Shown here piece after piece: positions 12,070 to 22,953 of a DNA stretch of 64,000 nt. The notes beneath the pieces are model-generated. The model saw only the letters and a program-made list of their open reading frames with translations. It ran no database searches and had not been told where the DNA came from. The position numbers were made by a program, and so were the translations under genes. Within the stretch, counting starts at the first letter, position 1; each line of letters starts with the position of its first letter. The stretch is from Rosa chinensis (taxonomy: Eukaryota; Streptophyta; Magnoliopsida; Rosales; Rosaceae), in NCBI RefSeq assembly GCF_002994745.2, contig NC_037091.1:9424501-9488500 (forward strand). The letters run 5' to 3'.

Positions 12070-15000
12070 GAATCAGACGACACACTAGAGTTTTCCGTCG
12101 TGTGATTGATTTTTATTTTTTTAGACGTTGTTTTTAGAAAATCCGTCGTCTGATATGGAATTATGAATCAATTCAGAAGACGTATAAGGACAGAATAGTT
12201 GTATGACCCTAAAAAAATTTGAGCGCCAAGTTTGCCACCAAGTTATGTGGTGCCAAACCCATATGAAGCCCTAAATTTTCCCCAACATGTGTCAGTCATA
12301 CGATGATAAACAAAAAACCTGTCGTCTAATAAATATGTCTGACAGAAAGGAGGGAAATTTCCCTCATCCATCTTTCTCCAGCTCCTCAAGGCAGGAAGTC
12401 CAATTAATAAGAGACGAGGCTCAAATTTAAATGGTTGTATTCAGACGACGTTCTTACGTAAACCCATTGTGTGATTCCTTGTCCAAATTGATAGGGCCTC
12501 ACAAATCCGGCTGAAACCCCAACACTTGGAGAAAAAAACATAACAAAAAGAACTAAATAATAGCAAAACGTACCCCTCTTTCGACAGCTAGCCCTTGGTC
12601 TATGTTAATTGACTCACCTCACTGTCGACAGATCCAAAAACAAGACCTAGCTAGCTCTCGCCCAGTGGCCTCACTCTCGACACACCTAATCCAAAACCAG
12701 AATCCTCTCTATCTCAACATACCCAAAGCCAAACGAAATTCCTCACTCTGTAGCCTAGACCTCACTCTCCCAAACCCTCATTCTTCTCTCTAACCAATCT
12801 CATCTCTCTGAGAATGAGATAGTAGAGATTGAACGGTGAACTGAGATGACGCCAGTTTAGCCTCTCTAGATCTAGTTGATTCCCTTTGAACGAAGCACTG
12901 TTAGCCTCTCCGACTGGTTCTCGTCGCACCCAGGGGCAAGTGGAGACCAAATTGTTTCTTTTTCCCGTCGCACCCATCTACAAGATTAAATTTCTGGTAT
13001 GAAATCGTTTCTTTCTGTTGATTCTCTTCGATTCTGTAACTCGGTTTTGCTATTACATCTTGTTTTCACTGGGTCCTCTCAATTTACGATATATTGTTGT
13101 AATTATCATGCGGTTTTCTGGAACAGAGAAGGTAAATTCAACCCAAGACAGAAAGTCTGGTTTTCTGGAACACCCAACCAATTGATGATAATAGAATAGA
13201 ATAGATTCTTTCTGCTGTTTGATTGTGGGTCTATTGTGTGCTTGATTTTGGTTAGATATGATGGATCCTGCTGTTCTTGGTATGAATATTGGGTTATTTC
13301 AGCTATTCTGGTCGAATTTACAATGTGAATTGGTTTCTGATGTTGGGATACATTACTTTAACCATGGAGCTTAATTACTTTTGTGAATCTAGTAGCTTTC
13401 TGTAAGCATATAGTTCATATTTTCTGGAGGATTTGTGCAGATTTTCTATTCTGTTTTGCTCCGTAAAAATACTTCTTAATTCAAAATTTATAAAAGAAAA
13501 TATAGGGATTGGTTAGTGATTATCATCTAGTTATGTATGACAATCTTCTTGAGTTTATGCAGTGGAAACCATATTACTGAATCCTGATTCAAAATGCATA
13601 GTTTAATTAGGTAATTTACAGTTAAATCAAAATGGAAGCTGAAAAGTGCAATCCTCTATCTCTGTGAAATTGGGTTTTTGGCTTTTAGCTTATATTCAAA
13701 ATGAACTCTTTATTACAGATTGAACTTTTGAAAACCAGAATCAACATCTGCTTGCATTATTGTCAACTAAATTTTCAATGCATGCATAAATAAAAGAACA
13801 ATGAATTTAAAACAGAAGTAAGACATCTAGTTATCCATTTGAGTATCGAGGATTGTTGATATATAGTTCTTGCATCTTGTCATTGTGGACAAAATGGACA
13901 GATTCTTTCAATTTTAAAATTACTTGCCTTGATCTGATATTCAGTTTCAAAATTTAGAGCACGTACTAGTCTTGTGGGTTTGTTCAACAATTAGTAATCG
14001 TAAGAATTGTATACTCATCAGGAATCGATGAGATGAACTCATGAGCATAAAATACCTTTACAGCCCATTCTATATCTTCGTAACCATATCTTATTGTTGA
14101 CTTGATGTTAATGTGAAATATATTTGGTTCGAGACGTAAAAATTTTATTGTCAACTCAAGAAAGTTTTGTTCATGAGAGGGAAAGTAGCAATATATATTA
14201 GTGGTTAGTGAGACTTCCTGCTTAACTAACATATATATAAATGGTGACTATTGTAATAGCTCAAAATTTAGCCTTGACTTAATCAACCCCATTGTGAACT
14301 GTAATGTCAATGTTTAAAGCAAATTAGCAATTAAGTATACGAGTTCCACACTTCCTGTCAAACAATGGAGTTTCTCTGATTCGCAAGTTTTTTTTTATTT
14401 TTTAATTTCCTGTCAATTGTTTCTGGTCTTGTGAGTTTGGTGATGTTTTAGGTAGATAGCAATGCTATAATAAACTGCTAAAGTGCTACTGATGTCACTT
14501 AGAGGTATTATCTATTATGGAAGATACTGAAATTTGGTGCATGGATGCACTCGGAGTATTATTATTTATTTGAGAATGTCTTCTTTTTTTTTTAATATAA
14601 TGGTATCTCATTTGGACTGTAAAGATAAGAACAAGAAGCCGAAAACTTGATTGTTGTTCATGTTAAATTCGAGCCTTTCTATTGAAGGTTGGAGATTAAT
14701 TTTGCAACATAATGAGCAACTTATGGTCTAGATGAGTTGATATTTGTTGCTTTATTAATTTGGATTGAATGATACAGGGAATTTAGTAGCATTGTTCAGA
14801 ACACATGTAGTTAATCTTTAGGTGCCGTTTTGATCTCTTATTTGAAATTCTAACCAAGATACTTGATTGTTGTTCTATTTGAAGGTTTTCTCAAATTCAG
14901 CAAGAGTTGGAGGCTTAGATGGAGTATTGATACCTTGGGCAAGAAGATTAAACACGGTAACTTTACTTACTTTATGATGTTCTATTTTCAATTGGTTGGT

Positions 15001-15600
15001 TAATGATTGAACAATGAGAAGTTGATGAGGATACATCAACCCTATATTTTCATTGCACTTACCGGTAGAAATTGCTAATTATATCTTGATATTGGTTCAA
15101 TTTTATAGTGATTTGCATCAGTTTTGCGTACTACTCTTACTAAGTAATGATTTTATTATAAGTAAACTCGAGAAGTTTAGAGATTTTTTTTATCTATGAG
15201 TGTTGTTACTTTCTTCCAGTCCACTAACCAAGGTTTATTTAAATGCTAAGATCCTGTAAGCATTCGTTTTGCCATTGGTTATGTACTAAAGTACCTCTTT
15301 TGTTACATTTTGGCAGGAAACTTGTGGAGATTGCAAGGGTAAGAGAGAACGAGAGCTTAACAAGCTACTGGAAAATTTTAATTGCAAAATAAGGTTAGTC
15401 AATTAAACTCTACAATTGATTCTATAAACTTGCTTAATTTAATGGGGTGATAAGACACCAAGTTGAATGCTTAAACTTTGTGGCAGCATATAAAATGGAT
15501 TCTATGTTGAAATGAAATTACTATTTTATATATATATATATGTTGTGCAGAGTATAAGTACTATAGTTTCAACTTGTTGGTTTTTTGCTTGGTATAGATA
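12070..15600 (+). other. Left arm of element C: subterminal repeats, leader and introns
   Basis: 12070-12480 holds scattered CGTCGTCTG-type repeats. From 12600 to 15300 there is AT-rich DNA without long frames. An exon-like block at 15318-15394 (acceptor GGCAG, donor AAG/GTTAGT; frame ETCGDCKGKREREL) may be an upstream exon of the protease gene. Confidence 0.45.
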
Positions 15601-17689
15601 ATGGTGCATTCAAAGGCTGTGTCATCACCAACAAAGAAGACTTCAAAATCACATAAAGTAAGGAAGTTGAAGTCTTCAAAGACCAAGGATAGGGAATCTG
15701 TTTCACAAAGGTATATTTAGCTGCATAATTATTTACATATTGTTCTAGTTGCATCTGTGCGTGATTCAATTCTGGAATTCAATAATTTCTAGGCTGGGTT
15801 TTTATTATAGTTGATATGTTGAATTGGGTAGCTGCCCAAAATCTGTTGATTGACCACTCATGCTAAAAACAGATTGTTCTTATATTGTTGAACGAGTTTC
15901 TGCATATCAGTGTACTCATCTTATTATGTGTATTATTATTTACTCAATTGTTGGTATATATAGGTAAATCCTACTGAGAAGAAATGCAAGTTAGCATTGG
16001 GTTCAACTGACCATATTGTTGCTCTTGCTACGGTTATCACAAGCGATGGTCCATTAGAAGTTTTTCATGGGACTCCATTGGGAGATGACAGATTACATGT
16101 TTCTGTTTATGCTGCTTTGGAGGAAAAGGCTGTGATTCCATTTGTTGTGGAAGATGAGATAACAACAATAAAGCAAGCTATGGGGAGCTGGGTAATGTGG
16201 CTGAAAAAATTGATCATATTTGATGAAAAGGTACATATATTTGTAAATGAACAGCGAGTTTTTATTTTGATATTGTGAGGATTTTCCTATTGGTAACTAT
16301 CTTGTTTGTTCATTTAGAAAAAAACAAGTGGTAAAGCAAGTAGGAAGCAGAAAAGGAATCATTTTGCGGAAGATGTAGAAGAAGTGTTTAACTTGCAGTC
16401 ACTCGAATCAAGCTTGCCAGCCGCATTGCAGAAGTTATATGAGTAGGGAAAAGAAGGATTCAAAGATCGGAAAGCTGTTTGCTTTTATAAAGAAGAGCCC
16501 GTATTAGGTATTAATGCTAAGAGCTATCTACTTGGCTTGGATGTTAAAAGGCTTGCAAACATGGCGGAAGTAACAGGAACCATCATAGTGTTGTACATGA
16601 GGTAAATTTATTACGGTAACATGAAGTTTAGAACCTTTTTTGGTTAATCGTTAGTATGTGATATATGTATGTTCCCTGTGCTTTAGGTACTTATATGATG
16701 TGCTAAAAAAGTCCAAAATGGTAGACATGGTTGGTTTTGTTGACCCAGGCTTCACTGGTGAGATAGGGTGTGGGAGTGCAACAACGAGGTCCCGAAGTAT
16801 AAAAGATCGCCTCATAAGTGCTACTCCAAACCAGATTTTCTTAGTGCCTTACAATGCATCATATGTATATGCTTAAACCAAAGCTTTATTATTCATATAT
16901 TTGCCGCTTTTACATGCACATGGTTATTTTCCTAAAATGATTTTAATGAACTGTAGTGCTCATTGGCTGTGATCGATCTGGACAATGACACTGTCTATTT
17001 CATGGATCCATTAAAAAGACGCCTTGGAGGTAACGGAGAATGGAAAGATATTGTTGACACGTAAGTTGCCCAAAACTTACTTGTTCACTGGAAGTTTGTT
17101 CAACTATGCTGGTCCTTTCTATTGTTGGTCACCTTATACATTAATTGTTGGTCTTTTCTAATGTTAATCTTCTTATATATAGTGCCATATCAAAGTTTAG
17201 AGCGGACCGCAACAAGAAAGGACGAGGTTTTCCTCAATGGAAGAACATGGCAATATGTGTTTGATATATTCATTTACTTTTGAATAATACTTCAGTCAAT
17301 AATGAGTAATATATGTATATGTTGTTAATTGATGGTGCACGTTGTGTATTTTTGAAGGGTATTCCATCACAGCCAAATGACAAACAGTGTGGCTATTTTG
17401 TGATGAGATATATGAGGGACATCATACATGATACAAACTTGGGTTTTGCAGAAAAGGTAACTGAAGCTTTTCATTTTGAAATGACAAAGTCTGCAGGTTT
17501 GCTATTAGTTTTCAAAGTAGTTCGTACTATTGTTTCAGTTTATCAAATGGCATGGCATGAGTTTAATTTGTGATTTTTAAACTATTACAGTGGAGTAGGA
17601 GAGCTAACCATGTTTATAGTCAAGTGGAAATTGATGAAGTCCGTAATGAGCTCGCAAGTTATGTGTTGAAGAACATCCTCAAGTTGTAA
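15601..17689 (+). pseudogene. CACTA-associated protein: DUF8039-like domain plus Ulp1-type (C48) cysteine protease, decayed
   Basis: Proposed exons: 15601-15710, 15964-16230, 16318-16601, 16687-16864, 16957-17060, 17183-17258, 17358-17456 and 17591-17689. Junctions from exon 2 onward keep phase. A Lys/Ser-rich start is followed by a DUF8039-like stretch (IVALATVITSDGPLEVFHG, HGTPLGDDRLHVSV), then a protease domain with VYFMDPLKR and QPNDKQCGYFVMRYMRDII. The latter holds the expected catalytic Cys and its upstream Gln. Known: Ulp1-like domains are common passengers of plant CACTA and MULE elements and cleave SUMO-like proteins. Damage: TAG at 16444-16446 is in frame; joining exon 1 to exon 2 gives an immediate stop; at 16957-16971 the family's catalytic His-Trp is replaced by Ser-Leu (CSLAV). 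It is probably non-functional. Confidence 0.85.
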
Positions 17690-18020
17690 AGTCTGCAGTT
17701 GCTCATGGCATACACCCTCTGATATGAAATAGGCAAGAAATGTGTTTTTCTGGTCTGAAGTGATGATTTAAAGTACATTTCTTCACTTATTTTGCCATTG
17801 GAGTAGCATATATAGATGTGCTCCTTATTTTGCTATTGGAGTAGCATATAAAGATACGCTCCTTATTTTGCATTGTGTAATCCATTTAGGTACAATCATG
17901 TGGGTTATAACAATATTAGATTGATCTATATATACATTAATATAATTACTGTTCATTTGGTAATTACTGATTTTGGGACTGTCGTGTGAAAGCCTACATC
18001 TAGCAAATTTTCTATTATCT
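17690..18020. other. 3' flank of the protease gene
   Basis: AT-rich; a short near-repeat (TTATTTTGCYATTGGAGTAGCATAT) occurs at about 17788 and 17825. Nothing else seen. Confidence 0.5.
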
Positions 18021-18316
18021 GAGTTCAAAACAGACAATGGATGCTTACAAGCAAAAAGAGTGGTGTGAATAAAAGTCCGACAACGCGCACAAAAATAAAC
18101 AACCGTCGTCTGAATTCAAAACAAAACAGACAATGGATGCTTACAAACAAAAAGACTAGTGTGAATAAAAGTCCGACAACGCGCACAAAAATAAACAACC
18201 GTCGTCTGAATTCAAAACAGACAATGGATGCTTACAAGCAAAAAGAGTGGTATGAATAAAAGTCCAACAACGTGCACAAAAATAAATAACCATCGTCTGA
18301 ATTCAAAACAGATAAC
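18021..18316. repeat. Tandem repeat of about 91-96 bp, three copies plus a partial
   Basis: Units contain CAGACAATGGATGCTTACAA (at 18031, 18127 and 18218) and end in AACCGTCGTCTGAATTCAA. A partial fourth unit starts at about 18300. Each unit includes one CGTCGTCTG subterminal motif, so the tandem array multiplies the putative transposase-binding sites at the right end of element C. Confidence 0.92.
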
Positions 18317-18615
18317 AGCTGCCTTGTAAAGAGCGTTATGTGACTTAAACTCACACAATGGCCACAAAATAAAGCGACGTGTAATTTGCAATTACACAAC
18401 AGCTGCTAAGGGTACCCGTTGTCTGAATAATAGTCACACAACAGCTAATGCTATCGACAGGTTGTCAACATGTTGTCGACATGCTGCCGAGCCCTTCACA
18501 CGACGGTTCCCTACAATCGATCTTCATCAGATGGCTCCTCGATAGACGACGCTTTACCTCCATATCAGACGACGGTTTTTAGCCATCGTCTGATTCAATT
18601 TTTGTAGTAGTGTGT

Positions 18616-18929
18616 TGTGTGATTAACGACATATGCATATCCATACAACGTAATTTAGTTCACTATTGTTCGTGCATTATGGATATTCTACCTGAAATAT
18701 TTGCACAAATATAATGCTCAATATATATTACATAATGAAGTACTCTTATTCAAGCATCTAATGTACCAAAAAAGCTAGCCTTTGTCAATCATTTATACAT
18801 TCATGTATCCATACCATAAAACCAAAAAAGAAAGCATTCTAGCTAGCTTGATAGCTGCTGCATTCTAGCTACCATTGAAAAATAGCAAAAGCTGATACAA
18901 TCAAATCGTCGCGAGAGAAATATTTGCCA
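18616..18929. other. Element B sequence between element C and the MIS12-like gene
   Basis: AT-rich, with a TTGTGTGATTAACGAC stretch continuing the subterminal array of B. No gene. Confidence 0.5.
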
Positions 18930-19703
18930 TTAAAGTTCTCTCATACTTGCATAGTGTAGTGCTAAGGCAGCAGCACCTAGTGTGGTGGGTGGAGCATCCA
19001 ATAGCTTGTCCTGCAGTTCCAACTTCCTTTTCAAAATGATATGTTTGAGCTTACTTGACTTGAGCTGCTCCATCTTTGACACTTCAGCCTCAACCTACAG
19101 AAAGAAAGTTAATACTATTAATTAGCTCAACATATTTCTACTCCAAATATTGCTATAAATCAGATAAAATGAAAAAATATTACAATGAGGAAGACCACCA
19201 GTTTGTATTTTAGATTCATGTTGGCTTCCCCAGAGGAGATGGAAGAAATCCTTCACTTGGGACCCTACGATTAGCCAATGTGATTTTCTTTAAACATGGA
19301 TGCCCAAACTTTATTTTGCATAGCATATCTTATTTGCTTGTCAGCGACAGGCCACAGATAATACACTGGGAAATTGATATCTGATGAAATTGGGGAAAAT
19401 GATATATCATATTTCACCTGCACAAGTGATACCCTATATATTTAATAATAGTCAGTTAAGTTCATAAGAAGCACCATACCATATACAACTAATATATGCA
19501 GATAACTTCTTGTGAACCAAAAAAAAAAAAGGAAAAACAACTTTAGTTATTGTTCTATAGATTGACACTTGACAGGTAAATCAGTGTAGCATGTATTATT
19601 ATCATACAAGCAAGATTCAGCTCTCATGATCAACAGTAACCAGATTGCGATTACACAAAGCGGTCTCCTGTTATTCACTAAAACTAATCAACCGGTGCAG
19701 TCA

Positions 19704-22360
19704 TGTAACGTCCTGTAACTCAATTTACCCGTTTACTAGTCATTTGGACGGTAAACGACAACTACTTTCACTTTTTACTTTGTTTCGATACTTTTAATGG
19801 CCCTAAAAGTTGACTTTTTGTTTGGGTCAAAATTTGAGAAAATTTCCTTCTTGAAAGTTGTAGAGGACGTTAAACCGAGCGTGTGCATATGTGATACGTA
19901 AAAATCAGAGTTCGTATGCGAAAGATATCAGTGAAATACGAAAGTTACTGTTCATGATAAGTTGGTATAAATTTGAATTTTTATAGTGGGAGCTGGGTAA
20001 CTCCCATTTTTCTTTCTCTCTCCTCCTCCCCGCGTCTCTTCTGTCTCTCTTTTGCAACTCTCTCTCTGTCCGGCCTTTCTTCACAGTCCGACCACCAAAA
20101 GGCAAGCTACCGCCCCCACAGACGCGTCTCCTCCTCCCTTGAAGTCTGTGATGGTGGCTTGTGACGATTTGGCCGAAAAATGGAGAACTAACACCAAGAA
20201 ACTTAAGGTTACTGTAGCAAAAGTGGTCAACTCCAATTTCTCTCGATTCCGGCCACCTCCAGCCACAAACCCAGGTCTATTAGAAGCGCCTTGAGCCACT
20301 CTTCATGCTCTCCAAACCTTTTGCAGCGATTCGAAGTGTGGAGGAAGAAAGCATAATTGGAAAATTTCTATGTTCTTAATTGTTCGACCACTTTGAGGTA
20401 TTTTCTGACTTTGTCACAGTAGAGAAAGTTGTTAGGCTTGTTGAGTCGATGTTGCTACCAAAATTGGGTGGCCATCGGAGGTGGTGGCCGGCGGCACTTG
20501 GGGCCCACGTGCCGCCACTGTAGTTGCCTCGTGGAGGCACGTGGGGCTATTTTTTTACTTCAATTTTTAACCTATTACATCCTATAATTGTTGTAGAGGT
20601 TGAATAAGTGATTTTAGTGAATTTTGGAGAAGTTTGATATTTATTGTGAATTTCCGAAGTTTGGAGTTTCAGATGTCGATTTGTGGGAATCCGACCTTCG
20701 TATTTCCATTGTTTCCAATATGGAGTGCTTTAATCGACGGATTGATATTAGTAGTGAAGTTTGGCTTGAATCCGGAAAGAAATGGAGATGTTTGTTTACG
20801 TGGGGTTTTCGGGTTTCGTTTTAGAATTGTATTTATTTGTCGAATTGTTGTTTACGGAAAATAACTGTGTACAGGACGAGGTACCGACCTATCGCTTGAC
20901 AAGGATCCTTATGCTTGGGTAACATATTAGCTGTATACTATGAGTGGACTTTTGTTTTTTTAAAATAATGATGCATGCTATTGTTTTTCCTGAAATAAGT
21001 ATTTATTTAATTAATTATCATATTATTATAATTTACTTTCGGGAAATTAAAATTGATATTGATTTATCTTGATTTTGATTTGGGAAATGGATTAGTGATT
21101 TAAATTATTGTTTAAATTATCAAGCATATTATTTGGATTTAAGTATTCATTACCATATCGACTGGAATTTTGAATTGAAGATTTTTATGCTCGATTTTGA
21201 ATTTGTGATTTATATTGAATTTTGATGAAGTATTTTCCGAGGTGATTTCCAGAATTATTTATATTTTCATTCTTCGATTCTGAGATTTCTGAAAGGTTTC
21301 TGAAAATGGGATTTTCGAGAGAATTTACTTATCTCTTATTCCTCGCCTATTTATTTATGAATTCGAGAATGTTTTGGTGTGCAGGGCCACGTCATTGGAA
21401 TATGTATTTTTTTCTCATGAGATATTGGGGAAGCCTTACTGATTTTCGATTTTCATATGATTTTAACCCACCATACCTGGGTCGTCATATTTACTGCTAG
21501 CTAGCTTATTAGTACTCCTCCCCGCTTACTCTGTGTTTGTGGGTGAGTTGAGTAGAGCATGGGATGCTTAAGAGTGTGGGATGCTCCGACCCGAGCCTGG
21601 GAGGCTCCCTTACTCGTATGGTGATGACTTCTTCCCATACTCTGTTGTTACTTGATTAGCGGGGCTAGTCTGATTTTCACTTATCTAGCGGGGCTGGTCT
21701 TATTTTCTTGAGTATCAGAGTTTCAATCTTTTTACTTAGTTGTTTGTGACTAGCGGGGCTAGTCGGTTTTCTTGAGCTGAACATCAGTCGGTTTGTTTTC
21801 CTTAATTGTTGTATGCATCGGGTTTTTAAAGAAATAAACTTGGGAAAGTATAAACTCCTTTTATTTTACAATTACATATTTTTGTCCACTCACGCTAACA
21901 TTTTTTTGTACATTTCCCCTGGGCCCTTCAGTTTCTTTTACCCAGTATGCAGAGTAGCTGGTTCGGCATAGTAGGATTCGGGGCATAGCATCTGCTGCTG
22001 TTGTTTTCATATTGTGGGTTAATCGTTGAACCTACTTGTATTATGAATTATTTTTCTCCTTTAGATTGCTCTGATAACCTGTGGGACAAATGTTGTAAAG
22101 TTTGGGAGTTGCACTTGTGTATTTGGTTTATGAAGTATGGTTCGGTTTTCAGTTGTAAATTGTGGAGTTGTTGTGATTTGAGGAGCAGGGCGGCTTCAGA
22201 AGAATAAGGATGGTTTATTAGAAGTGTGAATGTGTTTTTACAGGTTTTGGGTAGTCCATTTTAACGGTGACTCTGCCGAATTTTTGGTAGTGTTATTCCT
22301 AAGGTGGGCCCCACATGGCCACCTAGGATTTCAAGGTAAAATTCGGGGCGAGTTCTGTCA
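19704..22360. mobile_element. Solo LTR, 2,657 bp
   Basis: Begins TGTAACGTCCTG and ends TTCGGGGCGAGTTCTGTCA, flanked by the 5-bp duplication AGTCA (19699-19703 and 22361-22365). No coding frames. It contains three copies of AGCGGGGCTRGTC at about 21659-21760. It is related to the solo LTR at 32593-41579: both share an AGTYGTAGAG..CGTGCATATG..GGAGTT block near the 5' end and TTCGGGGCG at the 3' end. LTR of an unassigned, probably Ty3/gypsy-type, element. Confidence 0.88.
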
Positions 22361-22365
22361 AGTCA

Positions 22366-22652
22366 AATCTCAACATAGCACGTAGATGGAAACAAAACAT
22401 AGGGAGCCTGCTAATTTAACTCAAAAGAATTATTTTAATTAGTATCAACTCCAGAACATTTCAGATTGTTCTCAATCAATCTGAACTAATTCAAGAGCAT
22501 AGTTGATACATACTTTTAAAGATATCTCATCCCCATGCATTTTGTTTTGTTCATGTTATCACTATCCAGAGAATACAGAGGCAAAAGAAAAGTAACAGAT
22601 CCACAAGGCACTGAAAAATACCTGTAACTAATCTATAATGCTGGCTAGAGCT
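22366..22652. other. Element B sequence between solo LTR and copia element
   Basis: AT-rich; no gene seen. Confidence 0.5.
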
Positions 22653-22909
22653 TGATAATCAAGAAAGATAGTCCAGGTTCATTGCGTTGATCATTCCTTC
22701 AATTACTCTAGCAAATCCTAAATCAAAGAGCATTGATTTACTGATTGTAATCAGTTTCTTGTATCTGCTTTCAATTCAATATATTTTGTAAATCAATCAA
22801 TTAGTTCTTACCTTAGATAGAATATAGGCCTTGTATAAATCTAGGCTTTGTATTGTAAAGCTATTATCCAATTCAAACAGATTATTCCAATCTCTTCCTC
22901 TGTTCTTTA
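22653..22909 (+). repeat. 5' LTR of the copia element
   Basis: 257 bp, begins TGATAATCAAGAAAGATAG, ends TGTTCTTTA before the primer site. Matches 28914-29181. Confidence 0.9.
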
Positions 22910-22953
22910 TGGTATCAAGAGCCTAATTTTTTTCTTTTCCTCTCACACATCCC

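Larger units (their letters stand above)
12054..18612 (+). mobile_element. CACTA element C with an Ulp1-like protease gene, nested in element B
   Basis: Left terminus CACTGCTAGAAAAATTGAAT at 12054; right terminus, read on the minus strand, CACTACTACAAAAATTGAAT ending at 18612. After two mismatches the ends agree through TTGAATCAGACGA. Target duplication TGT is at 12051-12053 and 18613-18615. The length is 6,559 bp. Subterminal copies of CAGACGACG/CGTCGTCTG are present at both ends. The only recognisable gene is the DUF8039/Ulp1-like one at 15601-17689; no TNP2 transposase is present. Confidence 0.88.
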
